Positions 45,002-55,110 of a stretch of 64,000 nt of DNA are shown piece by piece. The number at the start of each line of letters is the position of its first letter. The first letter of the stretch is position 1. Under the pieces are notes generated by a model. That model was not told the DNA's origin, did no database searches, and worked only from the letters and a program-made list of their open reading frames with translations. Origin of the DNA: Azospirillaceae bacterium (GTDB taxonomy: Bacteria > Pseudomonadota > Alphaproteobacteria > Azospirillales > Azospirillaceae); the NCBI GenBank assembly GCA_028283825.1, contig JAPWJW010000001.1, forward strand, positions 1,736,001 to 1,800,000, given 5' to 3'. Made by a program: the position numbers and the translations under genes.

Positions 45002-45646
45002 TTACTTGCCCAGCGACGAAGCCTCACGCGCCAGCTTGGTGATACCGGCCCAATCCTTGGCCGCCACCAGATCCGCCGGGGTCAGCCAGGATCCGCCGAC
45101 GCAGGCCACGTTGGGCTGGGCCAGGTAGTCGGGTGCGGTCTTCACGGTGATGCCGCCGGTGGGGCAGAAGGTGACGTTGGCCAGGGGCGAGGCCAGCGAC
45201 TTGATCAGTTTCAGGCCGCCCACGGCCTCGGCCGGGAACAGCTTCACATGCCGCAGGCCCCGGGCCTGAAGGGCCATCACCTCCGACGGGGTGGCGGTGC
45301 CGGGCAGGAAGGGCACGCCCTTGGCCAGCACCTCATCCAGCAGGGCGGGATAGCAGCCGGGGCTGACGATGAACTTGGCACCGGCGTCGCGCACGCGGCC
45401 CACCTGGTCCGGCGTCACCACCGTGCCCGCACCGACCACGGCGTCGGGCAATGCGGCGGCCACCTTCTCCATCGCGGCCAGGGCGGCCTCGGTCCGCAAG
45501 GTGATTTCCAGTACCCGCACGCCGCCTTCCAGCAACGCTTCCGCCAACGGCAGGGCGTCTTCCACCTTGTCGATGATCAGGACGGGGACGACGGGGCCCA
45601 GGGCCAGGATTTCACCGACGTTCAGGGGCTTGGTCTGCGAACTCAT
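45002..45646 (-). CDS. eda: 2-keto-3-deoxy-6-phosphogluconate aldolase
   Basis: 214 residues. The Schiff-base Lys lies in HVKLFPAE and the acid/base Glu in [19 protein letters not shown] and FCPTGGI complete the family pattern. It splits KDPG into pyruvate and glyceraldehyde-3-phosphate, the last step of the Entner-Doudoroff pathway in the cytoplasm. Its start overlaps the edd stop as ATGA, so translation is coupled. A strong terminator follows. Confidence 0.96.
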   Translation of the reverse strand: MSSQTKPLNVGEILALGPVVPVLIIDKVEDALPLAEALLEGGVRVLEITLRTEAALAAMEKVAAALPDAVVGAGTVVTPDQVGRVRDAGAKFIVSPGCYPALLDEVLAKGVPFLPGTATPSEVMALQARGLRHVKLFPAEAVGGLKLIKSLASPLANVTFCPTGGITVKTAPDYLAQPNVACVGGSWLTPADLVAAKDWAGITKLAREASSLGK

Positions 45647-47481
45647 GCGAAATCCTCTCCGAAACTGTGGGCGCCTTCCTCGGCGCCGGTCACATGCGCC
45701 CGCATGCCCCCGAACAGGCTGCGACCGGTCCCCCAGGTGTTGCCGGTCAGGTCGGGGGTGACGGGTTCGCGGGCGGCGAACTCATCGGCATCGACCAGGA
45801 TGTCCAGCGTCCCGGCCTCACCATCCAGGCGGACGATGTCGCCGGTGCGCACCCGCGCCAATGAGCCGCCCTTCAGCGCCTCCGGCGTCAGGTGGATGGC
45901 GGCCGGCACTTTGCCCGAGGCGCCGGACATGCGGCCGTCGGTGACCAGCGCCACCTTGAAGCCCTTGTCCTGCAACACGCCCAGCTGCGGCGTCAGCTTG
46001 TGCAATTCCGGCATGCCGTTGGCGGCGGGGCCCTGGAAGCGCAGCACGGCGATGAAGTCGCGCTCCAGCTCACCGCGCTTGAAGGCGGCCAGCACATCGT
46101 CCTGGTCGTCGAACACGATGGCCGGCGCCTCGACGATGCGATGCTGCGGCTTCACGGCCGAGACCTTGATGATGGCGCGGCCGGCATTGCCGGTCAGCAG
46201 GCGGATGCCGCCCGACGGGTCGAACGGATCGCTGGCCGGGCGCAGGATGCTGGTATCGGCGCTGGCGGGCGTGCCGGGACGCCAGGTGGCTTTGCCGTCC
46301 TTCAGCCAGGCCTCGTGGCGATAGGCGTCCAGGCCCTGGCCCAGTTCGCCATCGGCCACGGTGGTGACGTCGCCGTGCAGCAGGCCGGCGTCCAGCAGGG
46401 TGCTGATCAGGAACTGCAAGCCGCCGGCGGCGTGGAAATGGTTCACGTCGGCAACGCCGTTGGGATAGACGCGGGCCAGCAAGGGCACCGCCCCCGACAG
46501 GTCGCTGAAATCCTGCCAATCAATGCGAATGCCGGCGGCGCGCGCCATGGCGACCAGGTGCAGGGTGTGGTTGGTCGACCCGCCGGTGGCCAGCAAGCCC
46601 ACGATGGCGTTGACGATGCTGCGCTCATCCACCAGGCGGCCGATGGGCGTGTAGTTGCCGGCCTGATCCGTCAGCTGGGCCACGCGGTGGGTGGCGGCCA
46701 CGGTCAGGGCGTCGCGCAACTCGGTGTTGGGATTGATGAAGGAAGATCCGGGCAGGTGCAGGCCCATGATCTCCATCAGCATCTGGTTGGAATTGGCCGT
46801 GCCGTAGAAGGTGCAGGTGCCCGGCGAATGGTAGGATTTGGACTCCGCCTCCAGCAAATCGTCGCGGGTGGCCTTGCCCTCCGCGTACAACTGGCGTACC
46901 CGGGCCTTTTCCGGGTTGGACAGGCCGGACGGCATGGGGCCGGCGGGCACGAAGATGGCCGGCAGGTAGCCGAAGGTCAGCGCGCCGATCAGCAGGCCCG
47001 GGACGATCTTGTCGCACACGCCCAGGTACAGGGCGGCGTCGAACATGTCGTGCGACAGGGCGATGGCGGTGGATTGGGCGATGACATCGCGGGAGAACAG
47101 CGACAGTTCCATGCCGTCGCGGCCCTGGGTGACACCGTCGCACATGGCGGGCACGCCGCCGGCGAACTGGGCCACCACGCCCGCCTCATGCGCCGCCTGA
47201 CGGATGAGGGCGGGGAAACGCTCGAACGGCTGATGGGCCGACAGCATGTCGTTATAGGCGGACACGATGGCGATGTTGGATTTGCGGCCAGCCGACAGGG
47301 CCGCCTTGTCGTCCAGGGCGCAGCCGGCGAAACCGTGGGCCAGGTTGCCACAGCCCAGCGCGCCACGGCGCGGGTTCTGGCCCTTCTGGGCGTCCAGGCG
47401 CTTCAGGTAAAGGGCGCGGCTCTGGGCGCTGCGCTCAACGATACGGTCGGTGACCCGCCGCAAGGCGTCGTGTAAGGCCAT
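45643..47481 (-). CDS. edd: Phosphogluconate dehydratase
   Basis: 612 residues of the IlvD/Edd family. The iron-sulphur ligands are in place ([30 protein letters not shown]). The substrate loop ([13 protein letters not shown]) and C-terminal [20 protein letters not shown] are typical. It dehydrates 6-phosphogluconate to KDPG. The ATG at 47481 follows GGGAGGA; the upstream ATG-like start at 47499 is not needed. It is coupled to eda; zwf lies 104 bp upstream. Confidence 0.96.
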   Translation of the reverse strand: MALHDALRRVTDRIVERSAQSRALYLKRLDAQKGQNPRRGALGCGNLAHGFAGCALDDKAALSAGRKSNIAIVSAYNDMLSAHQPFERFPALIRQAAHEAGVVAQFAGGVPAMCDGVTQGRDGMELSLFSRDVIAQSTAIALSHDMFDAALYLGVCDKIVPGLLIGALTFGYLPAIFVPAGPMPSGLSNPEKARVRQLYAEGKATRDDLLEAESKSYHSPGTCTFYGTANSNQMLMEIMGLHLPGSSFINPNTELRDALTVAATHRVAQLTDQAGNYTPIGRLVDERSIVNAIVGLLATGGSTNHTLHLVAMARAAGIRIDWQDFSDLSGAVPLLARVYPNGVADVNHFHAAGGLQFLISTLLDAGLLHGDVTTVADGELGQGLDAYRHEAWLKDGKATWRPGTPASADTSILRPASDPFDPSGGIRLLTGNAGRAIIKVSAVKPQHRIVEAPAIVFDDQDDVLAAFKRGELERDFIAVLRFQGPAANGMPELHKLTPQLGVLQDKGFKVALVTDGRMSGASGKVPAAIHLTPEALKGGSLARVRTGDIVRLDGEAGTLDILVDADEFAAREPVTPDLTGNTWGTGRSLFGGMRAHVTGAEEGAHSFGEDFA

Positions 47482-47500
47482 GGGGATCCTCCCTGGCAAG

Positions 47501-47548
47501 GCGTGAAGCAGGCGTCACGCGGACTGGGGCGATGCGGCACCCCAGTCC
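47501..47548 (-). other. Hairpins in the zwf-edd gap
   Basis: GCGTGA/TCACGC (47501-47506 with 47515-47520) and GGACTGGGG/CCCCAGTCC (47521-47529 with 47540-47548). There is no U-run, so these are more likely mRNA-processing or stability structures than a terminator. Confidence 0.5.
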
Positions 47549-47585
47549 CCGCGGCAGTAAAATCAACTCAAGGCCCCAGGCCGGT

Positions 47586-49058
<1,473 letters not shown>

Positions 49059-49262
49059 GATGGCGCCTTGGCTTTTGGTTTCCCAGGGATGGCTGGAGCG
49101 CCATCCACCCGTTATCAATTATGCGGTTATTTCACTACCACAAATCCCCGGAAGCGCCACCGGAAAATCACCCCCGATGTAACGGCAAGGGCGACTTTCC
49201 GGTAATTCCGTAACATGACAGCCCTGCGATGCAAGGCCGCCCGGGGATGCCCGCCCTTGGGG

Positions 49263-50777
49263 TCAGGCCTTCAGGCCGCCCATCAGCAGGTACTTCACCT
49301 CCAGGTAATCCTCGATCCCGTACTTGGAACCTTCGCGGCCCTGGCCGCTCTGCTTCACGCCGCCGAAGGGCGCCACCTCGGTGGACAGAATGCCCTCATT
49401 GATGGCGACCATGCCGTATTCCAGCGCCTCCGCCACCCGCCAGACGCGGCCGATGTCGCGGCTGTAGAAATAGGCAGCCAGGCCGAATTCAGTGTCGTTG
49501 GCCATGTGGATGGCCTCCGCCTCATCCTTGAAGCGGAACAGCGGGGCCACGGGGCCGAACGTCTCCTCCCGCGCCACCACCATCTCCGGCGTCACGTCCA
49601 GCAGGATGGTGGGCTCGAAGAAGTTGCCGCCCAGGGCGTGGCGATGGCCGCCCATGGCGACGCGGGCCCCCTTCTCCACCGCGTCGGCCACATGGCGTTC
49701 CGCCTTCTCCACCCCAGCGCCGTTGATCAGCGGGCCGGTGGTGATGTCCTTCTCCGCCCCGTTGCCGACGCGCAGGCGACCTACCGCCTCCGCCAGGCGG
49801 GCGGCGAAGGCCTCATACACACCGTCCTGCACCAGCAGGCGGTTGGCGCAGACGCAGGTCTGGCCGGCATTGCGGTATTTGGAGGCCATGGCCCCCTCCA
49901 CCGCCGCGTCCAGGTCGGCGTCGTCGAACACGATGAAGGGGGCGTTGCCGCCCAGTTCCAGCGACAGCTTCTTCAGCGTGTCGGCGCTCTGCTTCATCAG
50001 CAGCTTGCCCACGGGCGTGGAGCCGGTGAAGGACAGCTTGCGCACGATTGCGTTGGACGTCAGCTCACCGCCAATGGGCTTGGGATGACCGGTGACGACG
50101 TTCAGCACACCGGCCGGCACGCCGGCCCGTTCCGCCAGCACGGCCAGCGCCAGGGCACTGTAGGGCGTGACCTCCGACGGGCGCACCACGATGGGGCAGC
50201 CGGCGGCCAGGGCGGGGCCCACCTTGCGGGTGATCATGGCGATGGGGAAGTTCCAGGGCGTGATGGCGGCCACCACGCCGATGGGCTCCTTCGTCACCAC
50301 GATGCGCTTGTCGTTGGCGAAGCTGGGGATGGTATCGCCATAGACGCGCCGGCCTTCCTCCGCGAACCAATCGATGAAGCTGGCGCCGTAGGCAACCTCG
50401 CCCTTCGCCTCGGCCAGGGGCTTGCCCTGCTCCGCCGTCATGATGCGACCCAGATCGTCCTGGGCAGCCATGATCAGGTCGTACCAGCGGCGCAGGACCA
50501 CGGCGCGATCCTTGGCGGTGCGGGCGCGCCAGGCACCCCAGGCGGCGTTGGCGGAATCGATGGCGCGCGCGGTTTCAGCGGCACCCATAGCCGGAATGGT
50601 GCCCAGGATCTCCCCCGTCGCCGGGTTGTCCACATCGATGGTCCCGCCGTCATCGGCATCGACCCAGGCGCCGCCGACATAGGCCTGGTCGCGCAGCAGA
50701 TCATGGTCCGCCAGGCCCAGCTTGGTGGCGATGGCCGACAGCGAGGCGCGGGCGGAACGGGGGGCAGACGTATCCAT
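49263..50777 (-). CDS. gabD: NAD(P)-dependent aldehyde dehydrogenase, succinate-semialdehyde dehydrogenase type
   Basis: 504 residues. The catalytic Cys is in GQTCVCANRLLVQ and the general-base Glu in LELGGNAPFIVFDDADLDAA. The cofactor segment VVAAITPWNFPIAMITRKVG and the terminal EGSKYGIEDYLEVKYL match GabD-like enzymes. It would oxidise succinate semialdehyde to succinate; other short semialdehydes are possible. No gabT is adjacent. Single-gene unit. Confidence 0.88.
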   Translation of the reverse strand: MDTSAPRSARASLSAIATKLGLADHDLLRDQAYVGGAWVDADDGGTIDVDNPATGEILGTIPAMGAAETARAIDSANAAWGAWRARTAKDRAVVLRRWYDLIMAAQDDLGRIMTAEQGKPLAEAKGEVAYGASFIDWFAEEGRRVYGDTIPSFANDKRIVVTKEPIGVVAAITPWNFPIAMITRKVGPALAAGCPIVVRPSEVTPYSALALAVLAERAGVPAGVLNVVTGHPKPIGGELTSNAIVRKLSFTGSTPVGKLLMKQSADTLKKLSLELGGNAPFIVFDDADLDAAVEGAMASKYRNAGQTCVCANRLLVQDGVYEAFAARLAEAVGRLRVGNGAEKDITTGPLINGAGVEKAERHVADAVEKGARVAMGGHRHALGGNFFEPTILLDVTPEMVVAREETFGPVAPLFRFKDEAEAIHMANDTEFGLAAYFYSRDIGRVWRVAEALEYGMVAINEGILSTEVAPFGGVKQSGQGREGSKYGIEDYLEVKYLLMGGLKA

Positions 50778-50919
50778 GGGATGGGAACTCCGGTTTCAGG
50801 GAGGGCAGAACGTTTCTGGGGTTGTTAACCTTCTTACTAGATAGGTCGCCGGCCACACGGTTGAAAGCGGCCGGGGCGCCTCTGCCCATCCAACGAACAG
50901 GCGGGACAGTGTCTGGTTC

Positions 50920-51058
50920 CGTTAAAACGTGCCCTCAATCGCCGGGCGCCGGCATCCGCCGGCTTGGCTTCCTCGCCTTCCAGTCCACTCCGTTCCCCGG
51001 AAGGCTCCGGCGGCTGCGGTCGCAGCCTACACCGGCACGAGACCAATCTCGTGCCGGT
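50920..51058 (+). repeat. Nested-hairpin element, copy F
   Basis: Stems: GCCGGC-ATCC-GCCGGC (50948-50963); GCCTTCC/GGAAGGC (50975-50981, 50999-51005); GGCTGC-GGTC-GCAGCC (51012-51027); ACCGGCACGAGA/TCTCGTGCCGGT (51031-51042, 51047-51058). The first hairpin is degenerate. It lies 17 bp beyond the glmU stop. Confidence 0.85.
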
Positions 51059-51075
51059 GACGTTATCCTTCGCCC

Positions 51076-52449
51076 TCAGCCCTTCTTCTGGGCGGCCTTG
51101 CGCGCCTTTTGCTTGGCAGCGAAGGCCGCGGCCCAGCCTTCCTTCACCGCCTGGCGGCCACGCCCCAGGGCCAGGGCGTCGGCCGGCACGGGGTCGGTGA
51201 TGGTGCTGCCGGCGGCCACGAACGCGCCGTCGCCAATGGCTACCGGCGCCACCAGGGTGGCATTGCTGCCGACGAAGACGTTGCGGCCCACCTGGGTGCG
51301 GTACTTGAAGGTGCCGTCATAGTTGCAGGTGATGGCGCCGGCGCCGATGTTGGTGCCCTCGCCCACATCCGTGTCCCCGACATAGGCCAGGTGGTTGGCC
51401 TTGGCCCCGATGCCGAGGGTTGAGGCCTTGATCTCCACAAAGTTGCCGACATGGGCGCCGGCGCCGATGTCGGACCCGGGACGCAGGCGGGCATACGGGC
51501 CGATGATGGCCTCACGCCGCACCGTCACCCCCTCCAGATGGCAGAAGGGCCGGATGGTGACGCCATCCTCCACCACCACGCCAGGGGCGAAGACCACGTT
51601 CTGGCCCACCGTGACGTCGCGGCCCAGCACCGTGTCGGATGAGAACCACACCGTGTCCGGATCGGCCAGGGTAGCGCCGTTGGCCATGGCCCGGTCGCGC
51701 AGGCGACCCTGCATGATCTTTTCCAGCTTGGCCAACTCGGCGCGGGAATTGACGCCCTCGACGTCGTCAGCGTCACCCACCGCCACGGCGCAGGCGTGCC
51801 CTTGGGCGCGGGCCACGGCCACGGCGTCGGTCAGGTAATATTCACCCTTGGCGTTGGCGTTGCCGATGGCGTCCAGGATGCCCCATAGCCGCCGGCCGTC
51901 GAAGGCCATCAGGCCGGCGTTGCACAGGCCGATGGCCCGCTCATCCGCCGTCGCGTCCAGATATTCCACGATCTTGACCAGGCTGCCGTCCGCATCCTGC
52001 ACCAGGCGGCCGTAGGCGGCGGGGTCGGCCGGGCGCATACCCAGCACCGCCACGGCGGGGTTGCCGGCGCCGCGCCGGGCATCCAGCAGCAGCGACAGCG
52101 TCTCCGGCCGCACCAGCGGCGTGTCGCCGAACAGCACCAGCACGTCGCCGTCGAAATCACCCAGCGCCGCGCGCGCCGCCTTCACCGCGTCGCCCGTGCC
52201 CAGCTGGTTGGCCTGCAACACGCTGGCGTGTGGGGCTGCCGCCTTGGCCACCGCCTCCTGACCCGGGCCCACCACCACGATGACACGGTCGGGCGACAGC
52301 GCCGCCGCCGCGCGCAGCACGTGGGCCAGCATGGGCTCGTTGGCGATTGCGTGCAGCACCTTGGGCAGGTCGGATTTCATCCGCGTGCCCTTGCCGGCCG
52401 CCAGGACGATACAGGCCAGGGCATTTGATTTCGGGGTCGAAACGGTCAT
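51076..52449 (-). CDS. glmU: Bifunctional N-acetylglucosamine-1-phosphate uridyltransferase / glucosamine-1-phosphate acetyltransferase
   Basis: 457 residues. The N-terminal pyrophosphorylase has VLAAGKGTRMKSDLPKVLH, and the C-terminal left-handed beta-helix has repeated hexapeptides (IGAGAHVGNFVEIKASTLG; NIGAGAITCNYDG). It makes UDP-GlcNAc for peptidoglycan and lipopolysaccharide. The start at 52449 is preferred over 52479. It is divergent from gph with about 125 bp between. Confidence 0.96.
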   Translation of the reverse strand: MTVSTPKSNALACIVLAAGKGTRMKSDLPKVLHAIANEPMLAHVLRAAAALSPDRVIVVVGPGQEAVAKAAAPHASVLQANQLGTGDAVKAARAALGDFDGDVLVLFGDTPLVRPETLSLLLDARRGAGNPAVAVLGMRPADPAAYGRLVQDADGSLVKIVEYLDATADERAIGLCNAGLMAFDGRRLWGILDAIGNANAKGEYYLTDAVAVARAQGHACAVAVGDADDVEGVNSRAELAKLEKIMQGRLRDRAMANGATLADPDTVWFSSDTVLGRDVTVGQNVVFAPGVVVEDGVTIRPFCHLEGVTVRREAIIGPYARLRPGSDIGAGAHVGNFVEIKASTLGIGAKANHLAYVGDTDVGEGTNIGAGAITCNYDGTFKYRTQVGRNVFVGSNATLVAPVAIGDGAFVAAGSTITDPVPADALALGRGRQAVKEGWAAAFAAKQKARKAAQKKG

Positions 52450-52574
52450 CGGCTGTGCCTTCGGGTGCTGTCGTTCCATAGGATGAGGCAGGCGCCGACC
52501 GGGTCGGACGCCATTGCCATCCGGGCCCCCTTACTGCCACAACGGTGGGTACCAGCGAAACCGCCTTTGCCGGG

Positions 52575-53270
52575 ATGACCGACACCATGACGATTCCGCC
52601 CGCCACCTTCACGCCTGACGCCGTGCTGTTCGACTTCGACGGCACCCTGATCGACAGCGCGCCGGACATCCTGACGGGCGTCAACCGCCTGCTGGAAAAC
52701 GAAGGCCTGCCGCCCCTGAGCCTGGCGCAGGTGCACCAGTTCATCGGCGACGGCGCCCCCATGCTGGTGACCCGCGCCTTCGCCGCCGCCGGCCGGCCCC
52801 TGGCGCCCGATGCCCTACCCGCCATGACCGACCGCTATATGGCGATTTATGAGGCGCTGCCGGCCGACCCGTCCTGTGTTTTCCCGGGCGTGGCGGAAAC
52901 GCTGGCGACCCTGAGTGCCCAGGTACCGCTGGGCCTGGTGACCAACAAGCCGGAACGGGCGACCCACGCCGTCCTGCAGGCACTGGACCTCGCGCGGCAT
53001 TTCGCCGCCGTGGTCGGGGGCGACACCCTGGCCACGCGCAAGCCCCATCCGGGACCGCTGCTGCATGCCATGACGCAGTTGGGCGCTGATCCGGCCCGCA
53101 CGGTCATGGTGGGCGACGGCGCCAACGACGTGACGGCGGGGCGCGCCGCCGGCGCCCGCGTGGTCTGCGTCACCTTCGGGTATCCGCGCATGCCGGTGAC
53201 GGAACTGGGCGCCGACCGCCTGATCGACCGGTTCGCCGATCTGCCGGCGGCACTGGCGGCCCTGGACTGA
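52575..53270 (+). CDS. gph: Phosphoglycolate phosphatase-like HAD hydrolase
   Basis: 231 residues. HAD motif I is AVLFDFDGTLIDSAPD, motif II GLVTNKPE, and motifs III and IV are ATRKPHPGPLLHAM and VMVGDGANDVTAGRAAG, with a four-helix cap between. Gph removes 2-phosphoglycolate formed in DNA repair and photorespiration-like metabolism. The start may be ATG 52575 or 52587. A broader phosphatase specificity cannot be excluded. Confidence 0.87.
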   Translation: MTDTMTIPPATFTPDAVLFDFDGTLIDSAPDILTGVNRLLENEGLPPLSLAQVHQFIGDGAPMLVTRAFAAAGRPLAPDALPAMTDRYMAIYEALPADPSCVFPGVAETLATLSAQVPLGLVTNKPERATHAVLQALDLARHFAAVVGGDTLATRKPHPGPLLHAMTQLGADPARTVMVGDGANDVTAGRAAGARVVCVTFGYPRMPVTELGADRLIDRFADLPAALAALD

Positions 53271-53348
53271 GAGGCCGCTGCCCCATATGGTGCCGGCATG
53301 GCGCGGGCGGGGGGCCCGGCGGCCGGTGCGTGGGGACCTGGGACAACG

Positions 53349-54410
53349 ATGACGATGAGTGACGGGAAGACGGATACCGGGGCCGGCCCATTGACCGGCC
53401 GGCGGATGGAAACCCTGTTGCCCTGGGGGGCCGCCCTACTGCTGTGCCTGGCGCAATGGCGGCACATGCTGTTCTACTTTTCCGGCACCGGCGTCGCGCG
53501 TTGGGTGGATGCGGCCAACGGCGTGCTGATCGGCCTGCCACATTGGCGGGTGTACCAATCCCGCCTGCTGGGCCCGGCACTGGTCAAACTGGTCAGCTTC
53601 ACCGGCCTCAGCTTCTTCAATGCCTATTTCCTGGTGACCATCGTCCTGCTCACCTGCTGTAGCGTCCTCGCGTTCGAGACCGGGCGCAAGCTGGGCGGCA
53701 CGCGCACCGGCGGTTGGGCGGCGATGTTGACCCTGCACGCCCTGTTTCTGCTGACCCAGGCGCCGCCGTGGCTGTACATCTGGGACTTCCTGATCCTGCT
53801 GACCGGTTTCGCCCTGCTGCGCCTGATGATCGCCGGCGCGCCGTGGTGGGCCTACCTGATCCTGATGGCCATCGCCTTCCTGAACCATGAAAGCGGCTTT
53901 TTCATCGGCGTGTGGATGGGCGTGCAGGGCCTGGCCGACAATCTGGCCAACCACAGGCTGGACTGGCGCCGCTGGCGCTGGGGCCTGATGGCCGCCGGCG
54001 GCCTGGGCGGCATCGCCGGGTTGGAGATCACCGAGGTCATCCGCAGCGCCCTACTAGTGCGCGAGATCGGGCCGGAGATATTCCAGGACACCAGCAACAC
54101 CGGCGCGCAAATCCATCTGAAGCTGTTCCAGAACCTGTCCCTGCTGGGCCAGTGGTTCACGTCCTTCGATTATTCCTTCCAGGTGCTGGTGCCGCTGATG
54201 CTGCTGGCCTGCGCCGGCATCGCCGTGGCCCTGGTCGTGCGCCACGGCTATCGCGCCGCCGGCCTGGCGGCCTATGTGCTGGTGCAGGTGGTGGCCCTGG
54301 TCATCGCCGCCGAACTGCGCGAAACCCGCGTGCTGCTGCAGCTGGTACCGTTCCTCTGCCTGGGCGGTCGCATGCTGACCCAGCACATTTGGCCCAAGGA
54401 AGCAGCTTGA
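53349..54410 (+). CDS. Polytopic membrane protein of unknown function
   Basis: 353 residues with about eight to nine hydrophobic helices (LLPWGAALLLCLAQW; YFLVTIVLLTCCSVLAF; WAYLILMAIAFLNHESGFFI; VLVPLMLLACAGIAVALVV). The NHES motif in a membrane-edge loop and the general layout recall inner-membrane proteins linked to polysaccharide or glycosyl-lipid handling, but I do not recognise the family with confidence. The start at 53349 is chosen after a long non-conserved open extension. It is followed by convergent brnA, 12 bp away. Confidence 0.65.
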   Translation: MTMSDGKTDTGAGPLTGRRMETLLPWGAALLLCLAQWRHMLFYFSGTGVARWVDAANGVLIGLPHWRVYQSRLLGPALVKLVSFTGLSFFNAYFLVTIVLLTCCSVLAFETGRKLGGTRTGGWAAMLTLHALFLLTQAPPWLYIWDFLILLTGFALLRLMIAGAPWWAYLILMAIAFLNHESGFFIGVWMGVQGLADNLANHRLDWRRWRWGLMAAGGLGGIAGLEITEVIRSALLVREIGPEIFQDTSNTGAQIHLKLFQNLSLLGQWFTSFDYSFQVLVPLMLLACAGIAVALVVRHGYRAAGLAAYVLVQVVALVIAAELRETRVLLQLVPFLCLGGRMLTQHIWPKEAA

Positions 54411-54422
54411 TCGAGCCGGCGC

Positions 54423-54713
54423 TTATCGCCCGCTGCGATCAGGCCCACCATGGGCCTGGATATACTCACGCAGCGCGGCGTTGATGCGGGTTTGGTACCC
54501 GTCCCCTTGCCGCCGGAACCAATCCACCACATCAGCGTCCAACCGCAGCGACAACGCCGTCTTGACGGGGCGATAGAACATCCCCCGCTTGGCGCCGGAC
54601 CAATCGGTGACTTCTGGAGCGTCACTGGTGTCTATCGGGCTGTCATCAGCCGACAGCGCCTCAAGCTCGGCCCTGAGATGCGGCTCCAGCGGCTGAGGGT
54701 TACCCTTCTTCAT
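54423..54713 (-). CDS. brnA: BrnA-family antitoxin
   Basis: 96 residues. The C-terminal ribbon-helix-helix-like part (ALSLRLDADVVDWFRRQGDG; YQTRINAALREYIQAH) is the BrnA DNA-binding segment. The N-terminal charged region wraps the toxin. BrnA neutralises BrnT and represses the operon. It overlaps brnT by 14 nt, with toxin first, the order usual for this family. Confidence 0.9.
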   Translation of the reverse strand: MKKGNPQPLEPHLRAELEALSADDSPIDTSDAPEVTDWSGAKRGMFYRPVKTALSLRLDADVVDWFRRQGDGYQTRINAALREYIQAHGGPDRSGR

Positions 54714-54981
54714 AGGCTTTCCTTTCAGCGGGTGTGGCACGGCGGGCGGAGATGATGCGGCCCGTTCCGCCATCACTGGCAGCGTCGGTGTGAACGACAA
54801 ACAAGACGCCCGGCAAATCCGCGTAAGGGCGACCAATGGTCCACCATCGCTCTTCATCCGGGTGGGAATCGGGAAGCGTTATCGCCCAAGGATCGCCAAA
54901 GACCCTTTCCGCCAGTTCAAAGCTGATCTTGTGTTTCACAAGATTAGCCTGGGCCTTTTCCAGATCCCACGTCCAGGTCAA
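54700..54981 (-). CDS. brnT: BrnT-family ribonuclease toxin
   Basis: 93 residues. The family opening is exact in style (WDLEKAQANLVKHKISFELA, then VFGDPWAITLPDS). The RelE-like core continues with EERWWTIG and ends RIISARRATPAERKAYEE. BrnT cleaves mRNA when BrnA is lost. A palindrome lies just upstream of the start. Confidence 0.92.
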   Translation of the reverse strand: MTWTWDLEKAQANLVKHKISFELAERVFGDPWAITLPDSHPDEERWWTIGRPYADLPGVLFVVHTDAASDGGTGRIISARRATPAERKAYEEG

Positions 54982-54994
54982 TAACAGGCCCTCC

Positions 54995-55016
54995 GTAGAT
55001 ACATAATTGTATATAC
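54995..55016. promoter_or_regulatory. Palindromic operator/promoter of brnTA
   Basis: A 22-bp imperfect inverted repeat from GTAGATAC to GTATATAC centred on TAATT, 14 bp upstream of brnT. This AT-rich patch in high-GC DNA also contains plausible -10-like TATA on the reverse strand. Confidence 0.6.
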
Positions 55017-55110
55017 GAAAACAGGCGCGTCAAGCCGATACCAGGACACAGACACGGGTGTGGTGGCGGACAGCATTGATCAAGGCGATCAACGCTGTCC
55101 GCCACGCACC